From: Deltaproteobacteria bacterium
Lineage (GTDB): Bacteria > Desulfobacterota > Syntrophia > Syntrophales > UBA2210
Direction of reading: 5' to 3'
Assembly: GCA_016935875.1 (NCBI GenBank)
Contig: JAFGQD010000114.1
Span: 1 to 19,276, forward strand
DNA: 19,276 nucleotides
Shown here: piece after piece, positions 5,959-14,405 of the stretch
How positions within the stretch are numbered: position 1 is the first letter of the stretch
Layout: every line of letters starts with the position of its first letter
Translations under genes and position numbers: made by a program
The notes under the pieces: generated by a model
What the model was told of the DNA's origin: nothing
Databases searched by the model: none
The model's input: only the letters and a program-made list of their open reading frames with translations

Positions 5959-6810
5959 ATGGAGATTATTAAGACAGTACGCGATATGCAGGATTTTTCA
6001 GAATCTTTAAGGCTCCGGGGTAAAAGGATCGCCTTTGTCCCTACCATGGGGTACCTCCACGACGGACATTTGGAGCTGATGAAAGAGGGAAGAAAACGGG
6101 GGGACTGCCTGATAACCAGCATATATGTGAACCCCACACAGTTTGGTCCGAATGAAGATCTGGACAAGTACCCCAGAGATTTTGAAAGGGATGAGAGACT
6201 CTCCAGAGATGTCGGGGTGGACGTTATTTTCTATCCGCCGAATTCGCAGATGTATCCTGAAAATTATCAGACATATATAAGTGTAGAAAATATAACCGAT
6301 AACCTCTGTGGTTTATCACGACCCTGTTTTTTCAGAGGTGTCACAACGATTTGCGCAAAACTGTTCAATATCATTAAACCCCATGTTACCATCTTCGGAA
6401 GGAAGGATTTTCAGCAATTGATAGTGATAAAAAAGATGGTGGCCGATCTCAACATGGATATTGAAGTTGTGGGGATGCCGACTGTAAGAGAACCGGATGG
6501 CCTTGCCATGAGTTCCAGGAATGCATATCTAAAAGAAGATGAGCGTGAGTCCGCACTGAGCCTGATCCGTTCACTCAAACGTGCTGCCGATCTTTATAAT
6601 CATGGACAGCGGGATGCCGGCACAATAATAAAAGAAGTGACGGATTTTATAGAGAAACACCCCGGTACCAGAATTGATTATGTCAAGATATGTGATGCCG
6701 AGACAATGAAAGATGTCGGGCGTCTTGATGGAAAATCTGTGCTGGCTCTGGCTGTCTGGGTAGGCACGCCACGGCTTATAGATAATTATGTGTTTGGAGA
6801 AATTATTTAG
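5959..6810 (+). CDS. panC: Pantothenate synthetase (pantoate-beta-alanine ligase)
   Basis: It joins pantoate and beta-alanine with ATP through a pantoyl-adenylate to make pantothenate (vitamin B5) in the cytosol. The length of 283 residues equals that of E. coli PanC. Family signatures are clear: the HIGH-like nucleotide loop PTMGYLHDGHLEL (28-40), NPTQFGP (58-64), FGRKDFQQL (146-154) and the KMSKS-like REPDGLAMSSRNAYL (177-191). GAAGGA lies about 11 nt before the ATG, a slightly long spacing. The gene is preceded by an attenuator-like leader and followed by panD after 12 nt. No panB is present in the window, so ketopantoate hydroxymethyltransferase must be encoded elsewhere. Confidence 0.97.
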   Translation: MEIIKTVRDMQDFSESLRLRGKRIAFVPTMGYLHDGHLELMKEGRKRGDCLITSIYVNPTQFGPNEDLDKYPRDFERDERLSRDVGVDVIFYPPNSQMYPENYQTYISVENITDNLCGLSRPCFFRGVTTICAKLFNIIKPHVTIFGRKDFQQLIVIKKMVADLNMDIEVVGMPTVREPDGLAMSSRNAYLKEDERESALSLIRSLKRAADLYNHGQRDAGTIIKEVTDFIEKHPGTRIDYVKICDAETMKDVGRLDGKSVLALAVWVGTPRLIDNYVFGEII

Positions 6811-6822
6811 GTAGGTGAAATG

Positions 6823-7188
6823 ATGCAGAGAACGATGCTGAAATCAAAACTTCATAGAGCGGTTGTTACTGATGCCGATCTCCATTATGAGGGGAGCATC
6901 ACCATTGATGAAGACCTTATGGATGCTGCGAATCTGCTTCCATATGAAAAGGTTGAAATATACAATGTATCCAACGGAGAGAGATTCTCCACCTATGTGA
7001 TCAAGGGTGCAAGAGAATCCGGTGTTATATGCCTGAACGGAGCAGCGGCAAGAAAGGTTTCCAGAGGGGATATCATCATTATCGCAAGTTTTGTGCTGGT
7101 TGAAGAGGATTTGACAAAAGGCTGGATTCCCAAGTGTGTATTGCTTGATGGTAAAAACAGGATTAAGAAGAAAGAGATGGGTTCATAA
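6823..7188 (+). CDS. panD: Aspartate 1-decarboxylase, pyruvoyl-dependent
   Basis: It converts aspartate to beta-alanine, the second substrate of PanC. The 121-residue proenzyme cleaves itself at Gly24-Ser25 (in LHYEGSITID) to form the pyruvoyl group, at the same residue numbers as E. coli PanD. Other family blocks are RTMLKSKLHRA at the N-terminus, NGERFSTYVIKG, LNGAAARKVSRGDIIIIASF and the C-terminal tail. Two adjacent ATG codons occur at 6820 and 6823; the second is preferred because AGGTG lies 5 nt before it and because it restores the usual numbering. It is cotranscribed with panC. A GC hairpin follows. Confidence 0.96.
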   Translation: MQRTMLKSKLHRAVVTDADLHYEGSITIDEDLMDAANLLPYEKVEIYNVSNGERFSTYVIKGARESGVICLNGAAARKVSRGDIIIIASFVLVEEDLTKGWIPKCVLLDGKNRIKKKEMGS

Positions 7189-7217
7189 CGATTGTTATAA
7201 CATAGGAATTTTGAAGT

Positions 7218-7240
7218 GGCGGGGTCATATGTGCCCCGCC
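7218..7240 (+). terminator. GC-rich hairpin after panD
   Basis: GGCGGGG (7218-7224) pairs perfectly with CCCCGCC (7234-7240) around a 9-nt loop and is followed by TTTGCT. The stem is strong but the T-run is short. It probably gives partial termination between panD and the DUF502 gene. Confidence 0.5.
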
Positions 7241-7300
7241 TTTGCTGTTGCAGTGGGTGGAGCTTTCTGATATACACCTCGGAGTCTTGAGAGGTAAAGG

Positions 7301-7963
7301 ATGGTAAAGAAAATGCGGAAAAAAATCAAGGGTGTCTTTCTGACGGGGATAGCCGCGATTATTCCCGTTGGTGTGACATTTTATGTCCTCTATCTTATCA
7401 TCGGGATGATGAACAAACTGGTAAGAATTATCCCCGCCAGGTTTCATCCCGACCAGCTGGTCTCCTTCCATATACCGGGTCTCGGTGTGATTATTACACT
7501 AATTCTTATCTTTATCATCGGTCTTTTGACAAAGAGCTATCTGGGCACGAAGCTCGTTTCCTTCGGCGAGAGATTGGTGGGCAAGATACCTCTGGTGAGA
7601 GGCATATATAACGCGCTCAAACAACTCGTTGATGCTGTGTTCAGCGATAAGGGACAGAGCTTCAAAAAGGCGGTCCTGATCGAGTATCCACGGAAGGGCT
7701 TGTATTCGATAGCGTTTGTTACCGGAGTGAGCCGGGGAGAGGTCCAAGTGAAAACATCACAGAAGTGTGTGAATGTCTTTGTTCCCACGACGCCCAATCC
7801 CACATCGGGATTTTACATAATGGTGCCGGAGGGGGATATGATCAGCCTTGATATGACAGTTGAGGAGGCGTTCACCCTTATTATATCGGGCGGTATTGTC
7901 TCGCCGGAAGACGTTCAACAAAAATCTGATAAGGGAGAGGAAGTACATGCAGATAACATCTGA
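7301..7963 (+). CDS. DUF502 family membrane protein
   Basis: A 220-residue protein with two hydrophobic segments, at about 11-36 and 59-79, followed by a soluble domain. Motifs that I associate with the DUF502 family are LTGIAAIIPVGVTFYVL, IPGLG, IPLVRGIYNALKQL, VLIEYPRKGLYSIAFVTG and VFVPTTPNPTSGFYIMVP. The molecular function of the family is unknown. GAGGT lies 5 nt before the ATG. Its 3' end overlaps metK by 17 nt, which implies cotranscription and possibly coupled translation. No role in SAM metabolism should be inferred from that alone. Confidence 0.88.
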   Translation: MVKKMRKKIKGVFLTGIAAIIPVGVTFYVLYLIIGMMNKLVRIIPARFHPDQLVSFHIPGLGVIITLILIFIIGLLTKSYLGTKLVSFGERLVGKIPLVRGIYNALKQLVDAVFSDKGQSFKKAVLIEYPRKGLYSIAFVTGVSRGEVQVKTSQKCVNVFVPTTPNPTSGFYIMVPEGDMISLDMTVEEAFTLIISGGIVSPEDVQQKSDKGEEVHADNI

Positions 7964-9122
7964 AGGGGTCAAGATTGGGCATCCTGACATCGTGGCCGAT
8001 ACCATCGCTGCGGATATCATAGCACGGATACTGGATGAAGAGAAAAAGGCGGGAATGGATATAAATACCATGCCCCACTGTGGTCTTGAGGTATTTCTGG
8101 GTAAGGGTTTTTGCATTGTCGGCGGCGAGGTCGCCACGAGAATATACATAGATATCGAGAAGAGTCTGCGCCAGACAGTATTATCTCTGGGATACAATGA
8201 TGCGGCGGTGGGCCTCAACGGACACTCGCTGGGCGTCTTCAATGCGATTATACCTCAATCTCCCAATATCAATATAGGAACGCGTGCCGAACTGGGTAAA
8301 TATAAAGAGATCGGCGCGGGAGACCAGGGGATTATGTATGGATATGCATGCGATGAAACCCCGGAGCTGCTTCCCCTTCCCTATGTCCTGGTGAATAGGA
8401 TGATGCGGGCATTTGAGGTCTGTGGAAATCCCATATTTGCCCCCGACGGGAAAGGGCAGGTAACAGTGAATTATGATAAGAGCGGCAAGCCGACACATGT
8501 TTCAAAGGTCCTGATGTCAAACGCTATCGATTATCGACATGTGGCTGAAAATGCGGAGATCGAGGAAACGGCGGAGAAGATAGCCTTTGAATGTCTGGGT
8601 GAATGGGTGAATGAAAAGACCGAATTTCTGTTTAATCCCACGGGTGAATGGCAGGCGGTTCATTCATGCAGCGCGGCCGACACCGGCGTTACGGGGCGTA
8701 AGCTTGTCTGTCAGCTCTATGGAGGATATCCCGGCGCGCAGCTTGGGGGGGGAGCGGTCGTCAACAAGTCGCCTGAGAAGGTTGACTGCTCTGCCGTATT
8801 CGGGGCGCGCTATGCAGCCAAGAATATTGTTGCTTCCGGCCTTGCAACCAAATGTTCGGTGCAACTGGCCTACGCCATAGGTATTGCTAAGCCCATGTCT
8901 ATTTATGTTAACACCTTTGGCACGGGAACTATGCCGGATGAAAAGTTGTCAGGTATTGTGGAAAAAGTCTTTGATTTTACTCCAAAGGGAATGATAGAGC
9001 GCTTCGAATTGCTCAATGGAGATATCTACCGGAAGATACCAAAGACCCTGTTTATGGACGATTATGCATGGGAAGAAACAGATCTTGCGGAAAGGCTGAA
9101 GAAAGAAGCGGGTAACAAATAA
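7947..9122 (+). CDS. metK: S-adenosylmethionine synthetase (divergent MetK)
   Basis: It makes SAM from methionine and ATP. The frame is open from 7860, but the ATG at 7947 follows GAGAGGA and gives a family-like N-terminus (391 residues; E. coli MetK has about 384). Alignment by eye with E. coli shows the catalytic set retained: His12 and Asp14 (GHPD), Glu48, Glu61 (GGE), Asp126 (GAGDQG), Lys169, Asp245, Arg251-Lys252 (TGRK), Lys274, Lys278 and Asp280 (KVD). Some usually invariant flanking positions differ: HPDK is HPDI, and GGGAFSGKD reads GGGAVVNKS. This looks like an active but divergent branch. The start lies inside the DUF502 gene, and ahcY follows after 131 nt. Confidence 0.92.
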   Translation: MQITSEGVKIGHPDIVADTIAADIIARILDEEKKAGMDINTMPHCGLEVFLGKGFCIVGGEVATRIYIDIEKSLRQTVLSLGYNDAAVGLNGHSLGVFNAIIPQSPNINIGTRAELGKYKEIGAGDQGIMYGYACDETPELLPLPYVLVNRMMRAFEVCGNPIFAPDGKGQVTVNYDKSGKPTHVSKVLMSNAIDYRHVAENAEIEETAEKIAFECLGEWVNEKTEFLFNPTGEWQAVHSCSAADTGVTGRKLVCQLYGGYPGAQLGGGAVVNKSPEKVDCSAVFGARYAAKNIVASGLATKCSVQLAYAIGIAKPMSIYVNTFGTGTMPDEKLSGIVEKVFDFTPKGMIERFELLNGDIYRKIPKTLFMDDYAWEETDLAERLKKEAGNK

Positions 9123-9253
9123 TAGAGGTCGGGATTCAGTATTCTGAATAAGAGTATTGGTTGTACGCTTTTGTCTCCCCTGAGGTTTTTGCGGAAACCG
9201 ATACCGATGTAGATGTTCCCATACAGGGACCTGGAAAGGATCAATCTGGAAAA

Positions 9254-10510
9254 ATGGATTACGATATTAAAGATATACAACTGGCTGAAGAGGGAAAATC
9301 GAGTGTTGACTGGGCAAATAAGAGCATGCCCGTCTTGAACAGCATCAAAAAACGATTCGAGAAGGAAAAGCCGCTGAAGGGCGTCAGACTAGGGGCATGT
9401 CTCCATGTTACGACAGAGACGGCCAGTCTCATGGAAACGCTGAAGGCCGGAGGGGCCGATCTTTCCCTGTGCGCGTCAAATCCCCTGAGCACGCAGGATT
9501 ATGTTGCGGCCTATCTGGTAAAGTATCAGGATATTGCGGTGCATGCCATCAACGCGGAGGATACCGACACCTATTATCGTCACATAAACTCGGTCCTGGA
9601 TACAAAGCCGATGATAACGATGGATGACGGCGCCGATCTCGTATCGACGATACATGCAAAGCGCCCGGATCTGATAGGCGATATTATTGGGGGAACAGAG
9701 GAAACAACCACTGGTGTCATACGTCTGAAATCTATGGCCAGTGAAGGAGTCCTGCGTTTTCCCTTGATAGCGGTGAATGACGCGAACACGAAGCACCTGT
9801 TCGACAACCGTTACGGAACGGGGCAGAGCACACTGGATGGAATCATACGGGCGACCAACCGATTGATAGCGGGTTCTACCTTTGTTGTGTGCGGGTACGG
9901 ATGGTGTTCGAGGGGCCTTGCCATGAGAGCATCCGGGATGGGCGGCAACGTTATCGTGACAGAGGTCGATCCTCTTCGCGCCTTGGAGGCGGTCATGGAT
10001 GGCTACCGGGTCATGCCGATCGCTGAGGCAGCCGTGTTGGGAGATTTCTTCTGCACCCTGACCGGGGATATCAATGTTATCAGAAAGGAACATTTTCTGG
10101 AGATGAAGGATGGAGCCATCGTGTCCAACTCCGGCCATTTCAACGTGGAGTTGGATATAGAGGGGCTGAAGGAGATATCAGAGTACACGGGGAGAATAAG
10201 GAAATATATCGACGAATACACGCTGGGGGATGGAAAACGCATCTATATCCTGGGGGAGGGGAGGCTGATCAACCTTGCCGCCGCCGAAGGGCATCCCTCA
10301 AGCGTCATGGACATGAGCTTTGCCAACCAGGCTCTCGCCGCCGAGTACTTGGTTCGACATGCAAGCGAACTGGATACCTTGGTCTACAGCGTGCCCGAAG
10401 ATATCGACAAAGAAATCGCGCGATTAAAATTGGAATCTCTGAATATCAGTATTGATACGCTGACACCCGAACAGGAGAAATACCTGAACTCTTGGGAGAT
10501 GGGGACATAA
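9254..10510 (+). CDS. ahcY: S-adenosylhomocysteine hydrolase (short, archaeal-like)
   Basis: An NAD-dependent enzyme that splits S-adenosylhomocysteine, the by-product of SAM-dependent methylation, into adenosine and homocysteine. From the ATG at 9254 it has 418 residues. It resembles the short archaeal/thermophilic form from start to end, including a C-terminal EKYLNSWEMGT in place of the KPDHYRY tail. Motifs seen are CNPLSTQD-like ASNPLSTQD (74-82), EETTTG (149-154), VNDANTKHLFDNRYGTGQS (174-192), the NAD loop GYGWCSRG (214-221), NSGHFNVE and GEGRLINLAAAEGHPSSVMDMSF. A longer frame from a TTG at 9161 is possible, but the added 31 residues do not belong to the family. AAAGGA upstream lies at a rather long 13 nt. 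With metK it completes two steps of the methylation cycle. Confidence 0.95.
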   Translation: MDYDIKDIQLAEEGKSSVDWANKSMPVLNSIKKRFEKEKPLKGVRLGACLHVTTETASLMETLKAGGADLSLCASNPLSTQDYVAAYLVKYQDIAVHAINAEDTDTYYRHINSVLDTKPMITMDDGADLVSTIHAKRPDLIGDIIGGTEETTTGVIRLKSMASEGVLRFPLIAVNDANTKHLFDNRYGTGQSTLDGIIRATNRLIAGSTFVVCGYGWCSRGLAMRASGMGGNVIVTEVDPLRALEAVMDGYRVMPIAEAAVLGDFFCTLTGDINVIRKEHFLEMKDGAIVSNSGHFNVELDIEGLKEISEYTGRIRKYIDEYTLGDGKRIYILGEGRLINLAAAEGHPSSVMDMSFANQALAAEYLVRHASELDTLVYSVPEDIDKEIARLKLESLNISIDTLTPEQEKYLNSWEMGT

Positions 10511-10567
10511 GTGACTAAGAAGTAAGAAGATAATCCTTACCCTTCTAATCCTTAAGCCTTTCAGTGG

Positions 10568-11647
10568 TCACGTTTTTATACGGATGAACATAATCAGGGC
10601 TGCGATGCCGAGTATGAGATTCGCAGCCCACGCCGCTATCACGGGTGGTATAGTTCCGGAGTGCCCCATGGAAATGGCGAAGGCAAAGACAACCCAGTAT
10701 GAAAACCCGATGATAACCCCGGTGCCTATGCTCTGAGCAATTCCTCCACTCCTTTCCGATTTTAGCGAAAAGGAAATGCCCAGTATGGCAAGGATGATGT
10801 TTACCAGCGGAAACGCGATCTTTCCGTGCATGTCTGTCCGGTACCGTATGGTGTCATATCCCTCCGAGCGGATCTTTTTTATAAACCTGTTTAATTCTAC
10901 AAAACCCATCTCTTCGGTACTCTTCTGAACAGCCGTAAAATCCAAAGGACTTTCGGGTATATCTATAACCCTGGACGGTATCCTTTCGAGAACAGGAATC
11001 CCATCTTCGGGAAAGGTCGTTACGAGCACGTCTCTGAATATCCATCTGCCGCCTTCCCAACGTGCCTCCTTGGCGTCGATCCTCTCATACAGATTCATTC
11101 CACGGTCGAAGAAATTGATCCGTATCCCTTTGATAGTGTTTGTCTGAGGATCGAATACGGAGAAGTTGTATATCCCTTTCTCGGACCTGTACCAGATCTG
11201 GTTTTGTTTGAAACTGCCCATTCGTTCCCTCTTCTGCACTTCCACATATTTGACATATTTGACCTTCTGATTTGTGTATGGTGTTATAAACTCGTTCAGG
11301 AGAAACGCCGCTATACAGATTACACAGGACAATATAATGACGGGGAGCGATATGCGATAAAGGCTGACACCATTTGCCTTCATGGCAGTTATCTCGCAGT
11401 TCTTCGACAGGATTCCGAATGAAAGGAGGGTCCCCAGCAGAAAGGCGACTGGTATCATCTGTGACAGTATCATGGGTATATTCAAGAGGAAATAGGATGC
11501 CATCTGGCGCAACGTGGCGTTGTTGCTCAGGAACATCCTCATCCGTTCGAAAAAGTCCGCGATCAGATACAGTCCAATGAGAGAGACAAGCATCAAAGTG
11601 AATATCTTTATAAATTCTTTAAGAATATATCTGTCGAGGATGTTCAT
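10568..11647 (-). CDS. lptG: LPS export permease LptG
   Basis: LptG and LptF form the membrane half of the LptB2FG ABC transporter, which extracts LPS from the inner membrane and passes it to LptC/A. The 359-residue protein has the family layout: NILDRYILKEF at the start, three N-terminal membrane helices with a PMILSQMIPVAFLLGTLLSFG block, and a NEITAMKANG-like CEITAMKANGVS coupling segment. A periplasmic jellyroll follows at about 125-255, then three C-terminal helices (FPLVNIILAILGISFSL, IGTGVIIGFSYWVVF, AAWAANLILGIAALIMF). The start at 11647 overlaps the lptF stop as ATGA, which is typical of translational coupling. A longer upstream frame lies inside lptF and is not used. It converges with ahcY. 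Confidence 0.92.
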   Translation of the reverse strand: MNILDRYILKEFIKIFTLMLVSLIGLYLIADFFERMRMFLSNNATLRQMASYFLLNIPMILSQMIPVAFLLGTLLSFGILSKNCEITAMKANGVSLYRISLPVIILSCVICIAAFLLNEFITPYTNQKVKYVKYVEVQKRERMGSFKQNQIWYRSEKGIYNFSVFDPQTNTIKGIRINFFDRGMNLYERIDAKEARWEGGRWIFRDVLVTTFPEDGIPVLERIPSRVIDIPESPLDFTAVQKSTEEMGFVELNRFIKKIRSEGYDTIRYRTDMHGKIAFPLVNIILAILGISFSLKSERSGGIAQSIGTGVIIGFSYWVVFAFAISMGHSGTIPPVIAAWAANLILGIAALIMFIRIKT

Positions 11648-12801
11648 TCCGATGTCCGTATCCTGATATGCCGGAGGCAGGCAGGCATAAGTGGTTGTTC
11701 CTTTGCGGTTATGATCAGCAGGTACACACCGATAATCCCCAGTATTGCGTTTGCTGTCCATGCGCCTATTGCCGGGGAAAGCATGCCGGTCTCACCCAGT
11801 GCCTCCCCGCCGAGTTGGATGACATAGTAGGTCATGATAACGATAAGACCGGTAACAAAACCTCTCGATTTTCCGCTTCTGTGTTTTAAGATACCCAGTG
11901 GAATCCCAATGATACCAAAGACAATACATGCAAATGGTATCGTGAACTTCTTGTGAATTTCGATGATGAAATCTTTCAGGACAGTTTTTTTCAGACCGTG
12001 GGTTCTGCTTTTCCTGATCAACTCGGGAAGCGACATTTCCTTACTGTCCTTTGCGATTGTCCTGTTTTTACCCCCGATTGATGCCGACAGATCGAGGTTT
12101 ATGTCATAGGAACTGAAATCTATCTTTTTATAGGTTGTTAAATTCTTATCTGTTGTGTGGATACTTCCATCTTTCAACCTGAGAGTCACCTGCATGGATT
12201 CCGGACTTGAGATAAGATATCCCTTTTGTGCGATTATAGTGGTTGGCTCTTTGAGCATACGGGTGTCGCATATAAATACATTCTTCATGTAATCTCCATG
12301 TGATGGAATTTCTTCCGCGTACAGTACGAGACCGGCGAAGTCATCGTTGAATATCCTCTCTTTGATGCCTATGCTTGCCTTCTGCTTCGCCATATCAAAC
12401 AGGAGATTTCTGGCAGCAAAGTTGCCGTACGGAACGAGAAAAAATCCGGTGGTGGCAGTCATGAGAAAGGCACACAGAGAAGCGAACGCAATGGGTTTCA
12501 TGAGCTGGTACAGGCTCAACCCCGATGATTTCAGCACTATTATTTCGTTGTCAAGGGAGAGTCTTCCCAGACCCATAAGTATGGAGATGAGAAGAGATAC
12601 AGGGATGGTGATTATGAGCAAAGACGGCATCAGGTAAAAAACAAGCATTACTATGTCTGCAAGGTGTATCCCCCTGTTAATCATAAGATCCATGAGCTGG
12701 AGGATTCTACCCATAAGGAGAGAGAAGGTCAGTATGAAGATAATCATAAAAAAGTAAATGGATATCTCTTTCAGGATGTATCGGTTGATGACTGTGCTCA
12801 T
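11644..12801 (-). CDS. lptF: LPS export permease LptF
   Basis: Partner of LptG in the LPS extraction transporter of the inner membrane. The protein has 385 residues. Features seen are INRYILKEI at the start and helices around 15-35, 47-75 and 100-125. The coupling segment LDNEIIVLKSSGLS is characteristic of LptF, and a soluble periplasmic region covers about 130-265. It ends with helices around 290-310, 318-335 and 345-365, containing IPFACIVFGIIGIPLGI and AIGAWTANAILGI. The IV/LKSSG block and the gene order, lptF first, support LptF rather than LptG. The ribosome site is weak (GGGAAA 7-8 nt before the ATG). A 9-bp inverted repeat lies just upstream. Confidence 0.92.
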   Translation of the reverse strand: MSTVINRYILKEISIYFFMIIFILTFSLLMGRILQLMDLMINRGIHLADIVMLVFYLMPSLLIITIPVSLLISILMGLGRLSLDNEIIVLKSSGLSLYQLMKPIAFASLCAFLMTATTGFFLVPYGNFAARNLLFDMAKQKASIGIKERIFNDDFAGLVLYAEEIPSHGDYMKNVFICDTRMLKEPTTIIAQKGYLISSPESMQVTLRLKDGSIHTTDKNLTTYKKIDFSSYDINLDLSASIGGKNRTIAKDSKEMSLPELIRKSRTHGLKKTVLKDFIIEIHKKFTIPFACIVFGIIGIPLGILKHRSGKSRGFVTGLIVIMTYYVIQLGGEALGETGMLSPAIGAWTANAILGIIGVYLLIITAKEQPLMPACLRHIRIRTSE

Positions 12802-12818
12802 GCTTTGTTTCCCGGTAA

Positions 12819-12860
12819 AAAGTTGATATAACGAGAAATATATAACAGCAAATCAACTTT
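12819..12860. repeat. Inverted repeat in the lptF-php divergent gap
   Basis: AAAGTTGAT (12819-12827) and ATCAACTTT (12852-12860) are a perfect 9-bp inverted repeat 24 nt apart, with a very AT-rich spacer. It lies between two divergent units, 18 nt upstream of lptF. On the minus strand TTGATT followed by TATATA or TTATAT in the spacer could form a poor promoter. An operator or an mRNA hairpin are both possible. Confidence 0.35.
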
Positions 12861-12968
12861 GCTTCAATGTTTCTTGGATTGACCTTGATTTTTAAATCTG
12901 CTAAACGAACACACAGATAAAGGATTACGTACGGCACTGTTAAAATACAGTCTTCGAGGGGATTGCCC

Positions 12969-13622
12969 ATGATTGATTTACACACACATTCTATCTTCAG
13001 TGACGGCGAGCTGGTTCCCTCAGAGCTGGCACGGAGGGCGGTCGCAAAGGGATATCGCATGATTGCGATAACCGATCATGCCGACCATTCAAATATAGAT
13101 TTTATCATTCCGAGGATTGCAAAAGTATGTGAGAAAATAACAGACGTCTGTCACATACGAGCTATTCCAGGCATCGAGCTTACACATGTCCATCCGGACC
13201 ATATCTCCTCTCTCGCCCAAGAGGCACGGGTACTGGGTGCAAAGATCATAGTGGTTCACGGGGAAACCATTGTGGAACCGGTTATGCCGGGTACAAACCT
13301 CGCCGCGCTGAGGGCGCCTGTCGACATACTCGCGCATCCCGGACTGCTTACTGAAGAGGAGGCGGAACTGGCCGCCCGGAAATCGGTATTTCTGGAGATA
13401 TCCGCACGGCAGGGGCACAGTCTGACTAATGGCCATGTGGCCGGGCTCGCACGCAGGTTCAATGCGAAACTGGTACTGAATACCGATGCCCACTCGCCCC
13501 GGGACCTTGTGGACAGGAACATGGCGGTTATGATCGCACAGGGAGCCGGGATAAGCGAAAAAGAAATAGAGATGATGTTCGTGAATTCTGAATCTCTTGT
13601 CGATAAAGCTGTGGGGCGATAG
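12969..13622 (+). CDS. PHP-domain metal-dependent phosphoesterase (histidinol phosphatase-like)
   Basis: 217 residues forming a single PHP domain. Metal-binding motifs are all visible: HTHSIFSDG (5-13), ITDHADH (about 34-40), GIELTHVHPDH (about 67-77), VVHGE (about 95-99), LAHPG (about 118-122) and NTDAHS (about 172-177). Such proteins hydrolyse phosphoesters with two or three metal ions. The substrate cannot be assigned; histidinol phosphate, nucleotides and cyclic phosphates all occur in the family. ATG at 12969 is chosen over TTG at 12963 because GAGGGG lies 7 nt upstream. The lpxH-like gene follows after 17 nt, so the two are probably cotranscribed. Confidence 0.85.
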   Translation: MIDLHTHSIFSDGELVPSELARRAVAKGYRMIAITDHADHSNIDFIIPRIAKVCEKITDVCHIRAIPGIELTHVHPDHISSLAQEARVLGAKIIVVHGETIVEPVMPGTNLAALRAPVDILAHPGLLTEEEAELAARKSVFLEISARQGHSLTNGHVAGLARRFNAKLVLNTDAHSPRDLVDRNMAVMIAQGAGISEKEIEMMFVNSESLVDKAVGR

Positions 13623-13639
13623 CGCGAGAGGCGGGAATT

Positions 13640-14368
13640 ATGAAAGCGGTATTTATTTCCGATGCTCACTTGAATGGCTGCACCTTTGATGGACATCGAT
13701 ACCTTATGCGCTTTCTGGATTCCTTAAAAGGCGGGGCAGATGAAATTTTCATCGTCGGAGACTTTTTTGACTTCTGGTTTTCCGAAAAAAACAGTATTTA
13801 TCCCGGCTTTTGCGACATTGTTGAAAAACTGCTGGAAATAAAAAGAGCCGGAACAGACGTCTCGTTTTTTGAAGGCAACCACGATTTTTTTCTTGGCGAC
13901 TATTTTGAACGGTACGACATACGAGTATTCCCCGATGGGGCTACAATCGATTTCGATGGGAAGAAGCTGTTTGTATCTCATGGCGACACGGTGGATGATT
14001 CCAACACAGCATATCTTTTTTGGCGCAGGGTTCTCAGAAGCAGGCTGTTTTACGCGATACAGAAAAAAATACCTTCACCGATCCTATGGCGTGTTTCCAG
14101 TGTGATTTCACGGATGAGCCGTAGTTTTGGGAAGATACGTTCTTCCAATGGAATTGCCGGCAGGATGAATATGTTCGCCGAGGAAAGATTTAAAGAGGGA
14201 TTTGATGCGGTGGTGCTGGGGCACTGTCATTGTCCCACGCTGGAACAGCATGTACTAAATGGCAGGTTAAAGACTTTTGCCATTCTGGGTGACTGGATAA
14301 GCCATTACGTATATCTGTTATATGATGACGGTGAATTTGTGATGAAAAGTGGTGTTTCCCCAGATTGA
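13640..14368 (+). CDS. lpxH: UDP-2,3-diacylglucosamine diphosphatase (LpxH-like)
   Basis: A calcineurin-fold metallophosphoesterase that would hydrolyse UDP-2,3-diacylglucosamine to lipid X in lipid A synthesis at the inner membrane face. At 242 residues it is close to E. coli LpxH (240). Metal ligands are Asp8 and His10 (ISDAHL), Asp41 (GDFFDFWF), Asn80 (GNHDFFLGDYF), His114 (SHGD) and His195/His197 (LGHCHCP). These positions coincide nearly residue for residue with those reported for LpxH. The central helical insert at about 120-180 (WRRVLRSRLFYAI) is also as in LpxH. Neighbouring lptFG fits an LPS role. A related phosphoesterase of other specificity is the alternative. GAGGCGGG precedes the ATG. 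Confidence 0.85.
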   Translation: MKAVFISDAHLNGCTFDGHRYLMRFLDSLKGGADEIFIVGDFFDFWFSEKNSIYPGFCDIVEKLLEIKRAGTDVSFFEGNHDFFLGDYFERYDIRVFPDGATIDFDGKKLFVSHGDTVDDSNTAYLFWRRVLRSRLFYAIQKKIPSPILWRVSSVISRMSRSFGKIRSSNGIAGRMNMFAEERFKEGFDAVVLGHCHCPTLEQHVLNGRLKTFAILGDWISHYVYLLYDDGEFVMKSGVSPD

Positions 14369-14405
14369 TTGTTTCCCTTTGTACCCGGATAATATGGAGT
14401 AGACT

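Noticed and set aside
9161..9253. N-terminal extension of ahcY from a TTG
   Set aside because: The 31 added residues do not belong to the family, while the ATG at 9254 gives an archaeal-like AhcY N-terminus.
9123..9253. Possible SAH riboswitch in the metK-ahcY gap
   Set aside because: I looked for the conserved core of the SAH class and for a terminator and saw neither.
10511..10567. Bidirectional terminator between ahcY and lptG
   Set aside because: Only an imperfect AT-rich hairpin with a 2-nt bulge is present, with no T-run on either strand.
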